From: Gammaproteobacteria bacterium
Lineage (GTDB): Bacteria; Pseudomonadota; Gammaproteobacteria; SZUA-152
NCBI GenBank assembly: GCA_024276955.1
Contig: JAJRWE010000107.1
Location: 1-35,793, forward strand
Direction of reading: 5' to 3'
DNA length: 35,793 bases
A program made the position numbers and the translations under genes. Each line of letters starts with the position of its first letter. Position 1 is the first letter of the stretch. The notes beneath the pieces are model-generated. The model was not told the origin of the DNA. It was given only the letters and a program-made list of their open reading frames with translations, and did not search any database. Below, one piece after another: positions 1-8,164 of the stretch.

Positions 1-309
1 CTCAAAATAAGGCCGCCGGGTGTCAATGGCGGTCCCGTTGGCCGGGTTCACCCCGGACTCGGTGGACCAATACACCGTGTAGCCCCGGGCCCCGCTCACC
101 CCGCGCCAGCTCAGTTCGTTCATCCGCGTGCCGGCGGTCAGCGTGACGTTTTTCGGTACCGTGCGCGCCGTTGTGTCGTCATCCTGGCCGATGTCACTCC
201 CGCAGGCGCTGAGCAGGGCGAGGAGTGCCACTACCAGGAAAAATCGGTACGGTCGGTACGGGGAGAAGAAAGCGGCGGAGAATGAAACAGGAAGGGGGTT
301 TAAGGACAT
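1..309 (-). CDS. Lipoprotein with fibronectin-III-like domain, C-terminus beyond window
   Basis: The reading frame runs off the left edge; only the first 103 codons are visible. The protein starts with a basic stretch and a hydrophobic segment ending in a lipobox (LLSAC, Cys at about residue 36), then an Asp-rich linker. The next part (VTLTAGTRMNELSWRGVSGARGYTVYW in pieces: NELSW, GYTVYW) looks like the start of a fibronectin type III domain. It is therefore probably an exported, membrane-anchored protein, but its role cannot be told. The start at 309 has AAGG about 9 nt upstream. The gene reads away from the autotransporter gene to its right. Confidence 0.7.
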   Translation of the reverse strand, partial: MSLNPLPVSFSAAFFSPYRPYRFFLVVALLALLSACGSDIGQDDDTTARTVPKNVTLTAGTRMNELSWRGVSGARGYTVYWSTESGVNPANGTAIDTRRPYFE

Positions 310-872
310 GACAGCAGCCTTGCTTGTTGGGTAAGTCCGACCTGAATCCGTGACTTCATGACGGCGCATAGCACAAGCTCCTGATTCCGCTGTGAAACCA
401 ATATCTTGTACTCTGCATCTGCCCTGAAGCCACGGATTCAGATCCGAGAATGACAATCTAAAGGGGAAAATGACCGATATCCAGGGACATTTTCCGTTGA
501 TAAAGCCGGATGGTTGTGCTGTGCCTGATGACCTGTGAAAAAAGTACCGGGCAAGGCTGTATGGCCATCTCAATTGAGGGCGACTCAGTGAGGGAATTCT
601 AACGTATTAACGGCGTTAACAAACAAAGAAACGTCCCCAATTAATGTGAAATATTAACAATTACAGAAATATACCCCGCGTGTCTCATCTGCAATGTTAA
701 TATTCTCGCCAGAAATTAAACTAATACCATGGTACAAGTCCCTCCTAGGTGCAGGAAAAAGAGATATCATCTCAGATGTAAGGCAGGCCATCACGTGATA
801 CAACCCACTAAGATAAAATGCCCGATTAACTCGAATTACGTAAATAAAAACAACGTTAACCGCTATTTTTTT
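310..872. other. Intergenic region between divergent genes, with 11-bp inverted repeat
   Basis: No convincing gene is seen in these 563 bases, which become AT-rich from about 595. An exact 11-bp inverted repeat, CTGAATCCGTG at 342-352 and CACGGATTCAG at 431-441, brackets 78 bases; its role is unknown. TTAACGGCGTTAA-type palindromes occur near 606-619. The region must hold the promoters of the two divergent genes, but no clear -35/-10 pair was found. The autotransporter frame is open from 729, so part of 729-872 could be coding if translation begins earlier. Confidence 0.4.
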
Positions 873-2456
873 ATGGCTTACACTCATGCCGGAGCGGCAT
901 TGGTACTGGCGGTCTTGATGTTATTTCCCGTCTCTGCGCAGGCCAAGCTGAAAGATGTGACGGTTTCAAGCAGGGTAAATCAGGCAATAACACTCAATCT
1001 GTCACAGAGTATTAGCAGTATCAGTAACCCTGTGGTCACGATCCCCTCCCAGCCTGTTTCAGGGGTGGCCACCGTCATTGCATGCAATGACGGCACACTG
1101 CTGTGTGTGGAATACCGGCCTGCGGAAAATTTTGAGGGTCAGGCAAGCTTTAATTATGCGGTGGTTAACGATCAGAATATAACGGAACCCGCGATAATAA
1201 CCGTCAATGTAGGCAGCTTGGCAATCTCTGATGAAGGGAACTCTCCCGGTGCCGTCACAAACAATACGTTAACGAATATTTGTCTGGATCAGGATAGAAC
1301 GGATGACCTGTGTGAACAGTTTCGTGCAGCAACCAGTTCGGGTGTAACAGCGGATTTGCGCGAATTTATCGATGCCACATCACCCACCAATGTCGGTGCG
1401 CAAAGCGCCCTGAACGATGAGTTGACCAAGGAGCAGTTATCCAATATCAGTCGCCGCTTGACCTCGTTACGGCGTGGCCAGAATTTAACACTGCTCAGTG
1501 GCCTGACCCTTAATTTTGGCAATGAAACCATCACGGGTGACATGCTTGACCCATTACTGCAAGGTCATTTATTACAAGGGAATGCCAGCGGCGGCAGCGC
1601 GGGATCGGGATTCGGCAACAACTGGAGCTGGTTTGTCGGTGGTAAGGTCGGTGGGGGTGCACAGGATGAAACGATCTATGAAACCGGGTTTGAATTTGAT
1701 AACTATGCCCTGACCATCGGCTCTGACTACCGCTTTGACAATAAAGGGTTAATGGGATTAGCCCTGGGTTATGGGCAAACGGATATGGACATAGACTACC
1801 AGGGAGGTGGCATGGATGTGGGGAATTTCAGCGGTACGGTCTATGGCAGTTACTATCCTTCCGATAACAGCTATATCGATGCCATTGGTGTTATTAATCT
1901 CAGCAATTATGATATGCGGCGGCGCGTGGTATTTGGCACCACCGACGAAACGGCAAAAAGCAGTACGGACAGTACCGGCTATGCCATAAGTCTGGGGGGT
2001 GGATACGACCTTGTGTATCGGGGTTTTACCTCAACCCTGAATGCACGCTTGGACTACCTGAACACCGCCATCGATGGGTACCGGGAAACCAGCGCAGGTT
2101 CTTATAATTTTGCCATAAACAAACAGCAGGTGTCTCAACTGGTTTCCACCCTGGGTGCGCAATTCCGCTATGCCTTCAGTTATTCCTGGGGCGTGTTGGT
2201 GCCTCATGTCAATGTCTCGTGGCTGCACCAGTTTCAAGGCAATGCCGAAAATGTGAAAGGGTATTTTCTTATCGACCCGAATGCCCAGTTTAGTTTTGAA
2301 ACTAACGATCCGAGTTCCAACTATTATGTGTTAGCCCTGGGTTCTTCGGCTACGTTTGCCGACGGCGTATCTTCTTACATTCAATACGAAACCAGCGTGG
2401 GCCAGGAAAATTTGACGATCTGGAATTTGGCCGCAGGGCTCAGGTTTGAATGGTGA
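873..2456 (+). CDS. Autotransporter-domain outer membrane protein
   Basis: The 527-residue protein begins with a signal peptide (MAYTHAGAAL..., ending VSAQA). It continues with a roughly 90-residue Ig/cadherin-like segment containing a CNDGTLLC cysteine pair, then a helical linker. The C-terminal 250-odd residues have alternating Gly/aromatic beta-strand patterns typical of an autotransporter beta-barrel (WSWFVGGKVGG, GSDYRF, LALGYGQ) and end in LRFEW, an outer-membrane C-terminal signature. The passenger is short, so this may be a small surface-displayed adhesin-like protein; that is inference. The frame is open from an ATG at 729, but those extra 48 residues look non-secretory, so I prefer the ATG at 873. 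No good ribosome site precedes either start. Confidence 0.8.
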   Translation: MAYTHAGAALVLAVLMLFPVSAQAKLKDVTVSSRVNQAITLNLSQSISSISNPVVTIPSQPVSGVATVIACNDGTLLCVEYRPAENFEGQASFNYAVVNDQNITEPAIITVNVGSLAISDEGNSPGAVTNNTLTNICLDQDRTDDLCEQFRAATSSGVTADLREFIDATSPTNVGAQSALNDELTKEQLSNISRRLTSLRRGQNLTLLSGLTLNFGNETITGDMLDPLLQGHLLQGNASGGSAGSGFGNNWSWFVGGKVGGGAQDETIYETGFEFDNYALTIGSDYRFDNKGLMGLALGYGQTDMDIDYQGGGMDVGNFSGTVYGSYYPSDNSYIDAIGVINLSNYDMRRRVVFGTTDETAKSSTDSTGYAISLGGGYDLVYRGFTSTLNARLDYLNTAIDGYRETSAGSYNFAINKQQVSQLVSTLGAQFRYAFSYSWGVLVPHVNVSWLHQFQGNAENVKGYFLIDPNAQFSFETNDPSSNYYVLALGSSATFADGVSSYIQYETSVGQENLTIWNLAAGLRFEW

Positions 2457-2475
2457 GCAGACGGTGTGAAGTAAA

Positions 2476-2497
2476 GCCTGAATCTGCGGATTCAGGC
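2476..2497 (+). terminator. Stem-loop after the autotransporter gene
   Basis: A perfect 9-bp stem (GCCTGAATC / GATTCAGGC) with a TGCG tetraloop starts 20 bases after the stop codon. There is no T-run, so if it ends transcription it is not a classical intrinsic terminator; it may instead stabilise the mRNA 3' end. Confidence 0.4.
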
Positions 2498-2652
2498 AGG
2501 AATCATAACGGTAAATAGCTATCATGTTTTGTTGTGGGGGCCGCACTTTGGTTGTCCGTCGCTGGTATCTGGGCACCGCAGACACTTGATCCTGGCAGCG
2601 CTATCCCTTATATCTGCTATGGTACGGCACTGCCACTGACAAGGAGGGGCCG

Positions 2653-3390
2653 GTGTTTCCCCTGCATGATTCCGTTCCAACGCGTTTCCCGTCGTTTGCC
2701 GTGTGGTTTCTGGTCTTCAGTAGTGCCCTGGTCTTTGTCTTCGAGCTGGGCATGTCGGAACGGGAGATACAGGGCTTCTTTTATCTCTTCGGCCTGGTGC
2801 CAGCGCGCTACACTCACCCCGAGTGGGCGCAGACCGTGGGCTTTCCCGTCGGCGATTACTGGCCCTTCATTACCAGCATGTTCCTGCACGGTGGCTGGAT
2901 GCACATCATTGGCAACATGTGGTTCCTGTGGTTGTTCGGTGACAACGTCGAGGATCGCATGGGCAGCTTCCGCTTTTTGCTGTTCTACGTTACCTGCGGC
3001 CTGGTGGCTGCGCTGGTGCAGATTCTGGTCAATCCGGATTCCACCCTGCCCACGATCGGCGCCTCGGGGGCCATCGCTGGTGTGCTGGGGGCCTATTTCG
3101 TCATGTACCCCCGCGCACAGGTGGTGGTGATGATCCCTATTCTGTTCTATCCGTTTATCTTTGCCCTGCCCGCAGCGCTGTTTCTCGCCTTCTGGTTTCT
3201 GATGCAGTTTCTGTCCGGCACCTCTGCCCTGTTTCAATCGACTGAGGTGGGCGGTGTTGCCTGGTGGGCGCATGTCGGTGGTTTCGTCGCGGGTGTGGTG
3301 TTGCATCGCCTGTTTTTCTCAGCGGCGAGAATCCGGCGCTTTCATGAGGACGAGATCGCCTATCGCAGCGCTTGGAAACGGCGTTTGTAA
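2653..3390 (+). CDS. Rhomboid family intramembrane serine protease
   Basis: The 245-residue multi-pass inner-membrane protein has the rhomboid fold signatures. These are the GASG motif with nucleophile Ser138, the catalytic His207 in AWWAHVGGF, and the HGGWMHIIGN segment (His79, His84, Asn88) that forms the oxyanion region. Rhomboids cleave transmembrane segments of other membrane proteins; the substrate is not evident. The start is GTG at 2653, set by a strong AAGGAGG at 2641-2647, five bases upstream. It stands alone between the autotransporter and the phage remnant. All residues expected for activity are present. Confidence 0.92.
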   Translation: MFPLHDSVPTRFPSFAVWFLVFSSALVFVFELGMSEREIQGFFYLFGLVPARYTHPEWAQTVGFPVGDYWPFITSMFLHGGWMHIIGNMWFLWLFGDNVEDRMGSFRFLLFYVTCGLVAALVQILVNPDSTLPTIGASGAIAGVLGAYFVMYPRAQVVVMIPILFYPFIFALPAALFLAFWFLMQFLSGTSALFQSTEVGGVAWWAHVGGFVAGVVLHRLFFSAARIRRFHEDEIAYRSAWKRRL

Positions 3391-3512
3391 AACCTTTCCA
3401 ATGATCCGGTCTCTCCGGGTTGGGTTCCCCGTTGCTCGCCTCAGGCGCCTGCTTTCGCCTCAGGGCGCCTACTTTTGGTGGTGTGGCGAAATCATTTTAT
3501 TGCTCTGAACAA

Positions 3513-3586
3513 TTGTAGGAGCGGACCCTTGGGCCGCGATGGTTTTCCCACCCTTGGCATCGCGGCCCAAGGGTCCACTCCTACAA
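3513..3586. repeat. REP-type palindrome (GTAGGAGCGG family)
   Basis: Two near-perfect arms beginning TTGTAGGAGCGGACCC and ending with the reverse complement enclose a short loop. The GTAGGAGC/GTGGGAGC head is typical of REP sequences mobilised by RAYT (REP-associated tyrosine) transposases. Relatives in this window are at 19499, 24223, 29514, 31031, 32036 and 33601. The rest of 3391-3746 holds no gene. Confidence 0.8.
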
Positions 3587-3680
3587 CACGATACCCCGTA
3601 GCGTGGCTCACCCAGCAGGTGAAGTAGTAAATCGATGTCAATAGCTTCCATATCAATAAGTTAGCATCAGAATGGCGCGG

Positions 3681-3703
3681 TCAACTGAGGATTCTAGGAT
3701 AAT
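3681..3703. mobile_element. Solo right terminal repeat of the MITE family, with flanking ATAAT
   Basis: TCAACTGAGGATTCTAGG at 3681-3698 is the same terminal repeat as the complete MITE at 4353-4447, followed by the AT-rich pentamer ATAAT. No matching left end is visible in the preceding 300 bases, so this is a lone end of an otherwise lost or diverged element. Confidence 0.65.
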
Positions 3704-3746
3704 ATAAGAGTGCAAGTCTGTTTTGCCTTCCTGCCTCCATAGGTCG

Positions 3747-4488
3747 CTATTCGTCCTCCCGCTTTGGCCAGACGACTTCACCCGTGTTGGGATCAAACAC
3801 TTGTTTGGTGCGCTGGATCATTGGTGGGCGTGGGCCGGTGTAGCGTGATGCGGGCATGCGGTAGCGGGTCTGGCTGTCGGATTTGTTGCCAGACGTGGCC
3901 GGCATGACGACGATCAGATAACCGGCCTTGTGCAGGTAATTGATATAGTTTTTGGCATCGGCGTGATTGATGATGACGTCGTCGGTGCTGGCATGAGAGG
4001 CGAGCTCTTTGGCCGAGAAGTCGCGCAGGATGCGCATGGCATGCCACATGTTTTCTCGGCCAAGACCCCGAGTGATACATTTTCCACCACGTGTGACACG
4101 TGGTGCGTCCACGCCGATGTCGTTGATCAGCTGCCAGCGGTTAGCGACAAATCTATAGTCGACCTTTGCGCGGTGGTGATGCTTTGCGCGCTTTAGGTAG
4201 CCGGCCTTGGTAAGTCCAAGGATGTAGATCTTGATGCTGTCGTGGCTGATGAGGGTTTTGTCCTCGATCTCGGAGATGCTGAATTCGCGCAGGTCTCGGA
4301 TGGCAGACCAAATGGCATCGCGATGGGTGGCATGGCCGTGACGGTGTTTAATCCTAGAATCCTCAGTTGAACGACAGTGCAATTAAGAATTTCAATAGTT
4401 TCATGATGTTATTACATATCTATAAGCGATCAACTGCGGATTCTAGGTTAATGCCAATGGGCTGACATTTTGTTTTTTTCGCGGCCAT
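3747..4488 (-). pseudogene. Mu-like phage winged-helix-type protein gene, interrupted by a MITE
   Basis: The 3' part encodes two similar helical repeats (AIWSAIRDLREFS...GYLKRA and NMWHAMRILRDFS...GYLIVV) that resemble paired winged-helix DNA-binding units, followed by a proline-rich tail. I do not recognise a named family; genes of this kind lie near the transposition genes of Mu-like phages. The natural start appears to be the ATG at 4488, preceded by AAGAGAA. That frame reads MAAKKTKCQPIG and is then broken by the MITE at 4353-4447. Removing the MITE plus one TTAAT copy (100 bases) joins QPIG to IKHRHGH in frame and gives a 213-codon gene. A TTG at 4382 could still start a shorter product whose first residues come from MITE sequence. 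Confidence 0.75.
4353..4447. mobile_element. 95-bp MITE with 18-bp terminal repeats and TTAAT target duplication
   Basis: The left terminal repeat CCTAGAATCCTCAGTTGA (4353-4370) and the right one TCAACTGCGGATTCTAGG (4430-4447) match in 17 of 18 positions. They are flanked by identical TTAAT pentamers (4348-4352 and 4448-4452). The AT-rich 59-bp interior has no coding capacity. Ends beginning CCTAGA and 5-bp AT-rich target duplications recall the IS1380 family (ISEcp1 ends begin CCTAGATTC), so an IS1380-type transposase acting in trans is a reasonable guess. Related ends occur at 3681, 10228 (decayed) and 35655. Confidence 0.85.
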
Positions 4489-4656
4489 CAGGTTCTCTTT
4501 TGCTATGCTCCGTGCCCCGTCGGCCAGGGCGGCCCCACAGGCTGTGGCGTGTCGAACAGGCCGGGCACATGAATCCCTGATCCCCCTGACCGCTGTCTAA
4601 ATCTCTCCCTCATTACAGGCATTGTCTCTATTCGGTGTCGTGCTACACTTTTTATT
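4489..4656 (-). other. Short non-genic stretch in the phage remnant
   Basis: This leftward region between ner and the interrupted phage gene holds an open frame of 61 codons at 4503-4688 with no recognisable domain. It overlaps the 3' end of ner. In an intact Mu-like phage the transposase genes follow ner, so this is probably the scar of their deletion. Confidence 0.35.
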
Positions 4657-4962
4657 TTAGGTGCGCGTGTTAGGTCCGCATGATCCACTATTGCGCGTAC
4701 GTCTACGGCGGCTATTTGGCTGGCCGTCTGTGTAGCGGCTTGGCCAGATATCTTCAGGCCCTATGCCCATGCATTCGGCAATCATCTGCTCGGCGCGGGG
4801 GTATGGCCTATGCAGGGCATGCTTTGCCATCCAGGCGCTATACCCATGCGCTATGGATAAACGGCGTAATGTCGTGCCGGTCTTGCGGATGCCGGCAACG
4901 ATATCTGCGGGATGCCAGTCTTCAGTGAGCGTGGCCTTTATTGACGGTATGTGCGTACTCAT
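4657..4962 (-). CDS. ner: Ner-like (Nlp family) phage DNA-binding regulator
   Basis: The 101-residue protein carries the Ner/Nlp helix-turn-helix: DWHPADIVAGIRKTG, then TLRRLSIAHGYS and a recognition-helix region ending in CMGIGPEDIWPSRY, followed by a basic tail. In Mu-like phages Ner represses early transcription and the repressor promoter at the switch to the lytic pathway. It is divergent from the repressor gene, as in Mu. I chose the ATG at 4962 because the protein domain begins there and because a near-consensus promoter places the transcript start right at that codon. The frame is open further upstream to 5046, but that part overlaps the promoter. Confidence 0.82.
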   Translation of the reverse strand: MSTHIPSIKATLTEDWHPADIVAGIRKTGTTLRRLSIAHGYSAWMAKHALHRPYPRAEQMIAECMGIGPEDIWPSRYTDGQPNSRRRRTRNSGSCGPNTRT

Positions 4963-4969
4963 GGGGCAA

Positions 4970-4998
4970 AAGATAGACGCTATGCGGTGCCTTGTCAA
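4970..4998 (-). promoter_or_regulatory. Sigma-70 promoter for ner, probably leaderless
   Basis: On the minus strand a consensus -35 box TTGACA (4993-4998) is separated by exactly 17 bases from TATCTT (4970-4975). Transcription would start near 4963, at or next to the ner ATG at 4962, leaving no room for a ribosome site. Confidence 0.65.
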
Positions 4999-5095
4999 CA
5001 CCATAAACGGTGTTCGATGCCGTTCCCTTTTTTTGGTCAGGCGCAACTTATGTAATCATGTGAAATATAAGGATAATTATTAAAAGTGCGACATC

Positions 5096-5638
5096 ATGAC
5101 TGACGACAACGACAAGGGTCACACTTTGATTAATGCAGGTGTGACACTGAATTCAGGTATATCCGATAGACTAAAAAGGGTCAGGAAGGCTGTTGGGGTG
5201 TCACAGAAAGAAATGGATCCATTGTTTGGGCTCGGAAAGCGATCGTGGCAACGCTACGAAAGTGGGAAGAATGTTCCTGGCAGCAAAGTGATTGCCGAAC
5301 TTGCGCAAAGAGGATTTGACGCCAACTGGATCCTGACGGGGAAAGGGGAGATGCAGAGGCCAGACGCCGCCGGGTATGTGCAGAATCAGCCTCCAGGTTA
5401 TGTATTGCGGGATGCAATCGACCCACTGCCCGACATCGAGGCGAAAAATGAGGCCGTATTCTCGCGGCTAAGACAGATAAGCCACACCCTGCAAAAGATG
5501 GAGCACGAAGCCGGCTGGAAGCCACCCGTGTACTGGCACGAGCTGATCAAGACGCTGATGTATGTCCACGGGCTTGATGAGTCGGGTGCGGCAAGGCTTT
5601 TAGATGCCCTTCAATCGCATTTAAACGTGGATGTTTAA
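5096..5638 (+). CDS. Mu-like phage repressor, XRE-type helix-turn-helix
   Basis: The 180-residue protein has an XRE helix-turn-helix at about residues 21-62 (ISDRLKRVRKAVGVSQKEM, KRSWQRYESGK, VIAELAQRGFDANWILTGKG). The phrase ANWILTGKGEM is typical of phage repressors. The C-terminal half is helical and probably mediates oligomerisation; there is no LexA/S24 self-cleavage domain. It is divergent from ner, matching the immunity region of a transposable phage. It may be kept because it silences the remaining early promoter or gives immunity; that is inference. The ATG at 5096 has no clear ribosome site. Confidence 0.85.
   Translation: MTDDNDKGHTLINAGVTLNSGISDRLKRVRKAVGVSQKEMDPLFGLGKRSWQRYESGKNVPGSKVIAELAQRGFDANWILTGKGEMQRPDAAGYVQNQPPGYVLRDAIDPLPDIEAKNEAVFSRLRQISHTLQKMEHEAGWKPPVYWHELIKTLMYVHGLDESGAARLLDALQSHLNVDV
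5118..5145. promoter_or_regulatory. Operator-like inverted repeat inside the start of the repressor gene
   Basis: GTCACAC (5118-5124) and GTGTGAC (5139-5145) form an exact 7-bp inverted repeat, and a related GTGTCAC lies near 5194. The position just inside the repressor gene suggests autoregulation, but this is only a pattern. Confidence 0.3.
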
Positions 5639-5833
5639 TAGGCCAGGAGCCTGTCCGGGAATAGAAGCTGTCGCGAAGAGACGTCATTTTGAGCGCGGTA
5701 GGGGTGACGACTGCATGGATGCAGGAGATAGGGCGACGCAGGATGCCAAAGCCGAGGGACGAACCCCAGCGTAGATGGTGGAATGCCGTGCCCATGTTGG
5801 GGTTCGCAAAAAACGCCCACCCCTACGTGACCA
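5639..5833. other. Spacer between convergent repressor and ilvA genes
   Basis: No gene is seen. A palindrome CTGCATGGATGCAG lies at 5711-5724. An A-run at about 5809-5814 between C-rich and G-rich stretches could act as a weak terminator for ilvA on the minus strand. Confidence 0.3.
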
Positions 5834-7348
5834 TCAGCCGAGAAACAACCGGTAGGCCGGATTGTCCGTCTCGTCCCAGTGTTCGTAGCCCAGGTTGTCG
5901 AGGAATGACTGGAAGTCGTCACTGTCCCCCGGCGGCACCTGGATGCCGCAGAGGATGCGGCCGTAGGCGGCGCCGTGGTTGCGGTAGTGGAACAGGCTGA
6001 TGTTCCAGCGTCCGCCGATGTGTTGCAGAAAGCGTAGCAGGGCGCCGGGGCGTTCCGGGAACTGGAAACGAAACAGGTGTTCGTTGTCGGCCCCCTGGCT
6101 GTGGCCGCCGACCAGATGGCGGATGTGCAGCTTGGCCATCTCGTTGTCGGTGAGATCCAATACGGAATAACCGGCCTCACTCAGCTCGCGGATCAGGGCA
6201 TCCTTTTCCGCGTCGCCACCGTGCATCTGCACGCCGACGAAGATGTGCGCCTGGCTGGGGTCGGCGTAGCGGTAGTTGAACTCGGTGATGCCGCGCAGGC
6301 CGATCATTTCGCAGAACCGGCGGAAGCTGCCGGGCCGCTCGGGGATGGTGACGGACAGCAGGGCCTCGCGGCGCTCACCCAGCTCGGCGCGCTCGGCGAC
6401 GTGACGCAGGCGGTCAAAGTTCATGTTGGCGCCGGAGTCGATGGCCACCAATTCCTCGCCGCTGATGCCTTCGCGGGCGACGTATTTCTTTGCCCCGGCC
6501 ACCGCCAGGGCGCCGGCGGGCTCAGCGATAGAGCGGGTGTCGTCGAAGATATCCTTGATGGCGGCGCAGATCTCGTCGGTGCCGACCAGGATCACCTCGT
6601 CCACCGTCTCGCGGGCGATGCGGAAGGGCTCCTTGCCCACCTGGCGTACGGCCACGCCGTCGGCAAAGATGCCGACCTGATCCAGTACCACCCGCTCACC
6701 GGCCTTGAGCGCTGCGTGCAGGCAGGGGGCATCGTCGGGCTCCACGCCGATGATCTTGGTCTCCGGACGCAGGGCCTTCACATAGGCGGCGATACCGGCA
6801 ATCAGCCCACCGCCGCCGACGGGGACGAAGATGGCGTGGATGCCACTGCTGTGCTGGCGCAGGATCTCCATCGCCACGGTGCCCTGGCCAGCGATCACGT
6901 CCGGGTCGTCGTAGGGCGGGATATAGGTCATGCCGCGCTTGGCCACCAGTTTGCCGGCGTGCTCGCAGGCGTCGTCGTAGGTATTGCCATGCAGTACCAC
7001 CTCGGCGCCCAGACGCTGCACCGCCTGCACCTTGATGTCCGGTGTGGTCTTGGGCATCACAATGAGTGCATTCAGCCCCAGCTCGCGCGCTGCCAGCGCC
7101 ACGCCCTGGGCATGGTTGCCGGCGGAGGCGGTGATGACGCCCAGCTGTTGCTGTTCCGTGCTGAGCCGGGAGATCTTGTTGTAAGCTCCGCGTAACTTGA
7201 AGGAAAACACGGGTTGCAGATCCTCGCGCTTCAGCCACAGGTGGTTAGCGAGGCGCAGAGAGAGGGTTTCGGCCAGCTCCAGCGGGGTCTCTCTAGCGAC
7301 CTCGTAGACGCGGGCATTGAGTATCTTTTTGGTGTAGTAATCCAGCAT
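5834..7348 (-). CDS. ilvA: Threonine ammonia-lyase, biosynthetic
   Basis: This 504-residue enzyme deaminates L-threonine to 2-oxobutanoate, the first step of isoleucine synthesis. The PLP lysine is Lys51 in SFKLRGAYN; SAGNHAQG (75-82) and the glycine loop GGGGLIAG (from 178) hold the cofactor and its phosphate. Two ACT-like regulatory domains follow (about 325-400 and 420-492, each containing ERPG: TIPERPGSF and QFPERPGAL), as in the isoleucine-inhibited form. Its length matches the E. coli enzyme. The reading frame is open far upstream across rpiA, but homology begins at MLDYYTKK, so the ATG at 7348 is used. It is divergent from rpiA. Confidence 0.97.
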   Translation of the reverse strand: MLDYYTKKILNARVYEVARETPLELAETLSLRLANHLWLKREDLQPVFSFKLRGAYNKISRLSTEQQQLGVITASAGNHAQGVALAARELGLNALIVMPKTTPDIKVQAVQRLGAEVVLHGNTYDDACEHAGKLVAKRGMTYIPPYDDPDVIAGQGTVAMEILRQHSSGIHAIFVPVGGGGLIAGIAAYVKALRPETKIIGVEPDDAPCLHAALKAGERVVLDQVGIFADGVAVRQVGKEPFRIARETVDEVILVGTDEICAAIKDIFDDTRSIAEPAGALAVAGAKKYVAREGISGEELVAIDSGANMNFDRLRHVAERAELGERREALLSVTIPERPGSFRRFCEMIGLRGITEFNYRYADPSQAHIFVGVQMHGGDAEKDALIRELSEAGYSVLDLTDNEMAKLHIRHLVGGHSQGADNEHLFRFQFPERPGALLRFLQHIGGRWNISLFHYRNHGAAYGRILCGIQVPPGDSDDFQSFLDNLGYEHWDETDNPAYRLFLG

Positions 7349-7406
7349 GCCGGCTAAGTTAACAGCTTGCCGCAGTGCTGTCAGGCGCAGCGCTGGGCGC
7401 TTGCGG

Positions 7407-7412
7407 TATACT
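7407..7412 (+). promoter_or_regulatory. Possible -10 box for rpiA
   Basis: TATACT lies 45 bases before the rpiA start in the 108-bp divergent spacer. No matching -35 hexamer is evident at the usual distance, so this is tentative. Confidence 0.3.
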
Positions 7413-7456
7413 GCCGGCAACCCTGTACCGAGCAACCAGTAAAACGGGAAACAATA

Positions 7457-8113
7457 ATGAATCAAGACGAAATGAAAAAGGCAGTGGCCAAGGCGGCCAT
7501 CAACTACATCAAGCCCGGCATGACGGTGGGTGTGGGCACCGGCAGCACGGCCAATTATTTCATCGACGAACTGGCCAAAATCAAGGGCCGGATCGAGACC
7601 ACGGTGGCCAGTTCCGAGGCCTCGGCCGAGCGCCTCAAGGGGCATGGCATTCCGGTGGAAGAGCTGAATATGGTGAGCGTGATCGATGTGTACGTGGACG
7701 GCGCCGACGAGTCCAACAAGTATCTGCACCTGATGAAAGGCGGTGGCGGCGCGCTGACGCGCGAAAAGATAGTCGCGGCGGTGTCGAAGCAATTCGTTTG
7801 TATCGCCGACGAATCCAAGTTGGTGGACATCATGGGCGAATTCCCACTGCCCATCGAGGTGATTCCCATGGCGCGCAGTTATGTCGCCCGTGAGCTGGTG
7901 AAGCTGGGTGGCCAGCCGGCCTACCGCGAGGGCTTCATCACCGATAACGGCAATGTCATCCTCGACGTGCACGGCCTGCAGATCATGAACCCGGTGGAGC
8001 TGGAACAGACCCTGAATAACATCGCCGGCATCGTCACCAACGGCCTGTTCGCCATGCGCCCGGCGGATGTGTTGCTGCTCGGCACCCCAGATGGCGTTAA
8101 GACCATTACCTGA
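7457..8113 (+). CDS. rpiA: Ribose-5-phosphate isomerase A
   Basis: This 218-residue cytosolic enzyme interconverts ribose 5-phosphate and ribulose 5-phosphate in the pentose phosphate pathway. Family signatures are present in order: [13 protein letters not shown] (substrate phosphate loop), [22 protein letters not shown] and ADESKLV. Length equals that of E. coli RpiA. The ATG at 7457 has GGGAA a short distance upstream; the frame extends further 5' but without family similarity. The divergent ilvA-rpiA pair is common in gammaproteobacteria. Confidence 0.97.
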   Translation: MNQDEMKKAVAKAAINYIKPGMTVGVGTGSTANYFIDELAKIKGRIETTVASSEASAERLKGHGIPVEELNMVSVIDVYVDGADESNKYLHLMKGGGGALTREKIVAAVSKQFVCIADESKLVDIMGEFPLPIEVIPMARSYVARELVKLGGQPAYREGFITDNGNVILDVHGLQIMNPVELEQTLNNIAGIVTNGLFAMRPADVLLLGTPDGVKTIT

Positions 8114-8164
8114 CACCTCTGGCCACGGGGCGGATTTTTTCGCCCTGCGGCAATCTTAGCCACA

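Noticed and set aside
2534-3130. Second long frame overlapping the rhomboid gene
   Set aside because: It is Arg/Cys/Ser-rich low-complexity translation typical of a shifted frame in GC-rich DNA; the rhomboid frame has all family motifs and a strong ribosome site.
5834-8116. A 760-codon open frame on the minus strand covering ilvA and all of rpiA
   Set aside because: The upstream part is the complement of rpiA with no family similarity; high GC keeps the frame open. The real gene starts at 7348.
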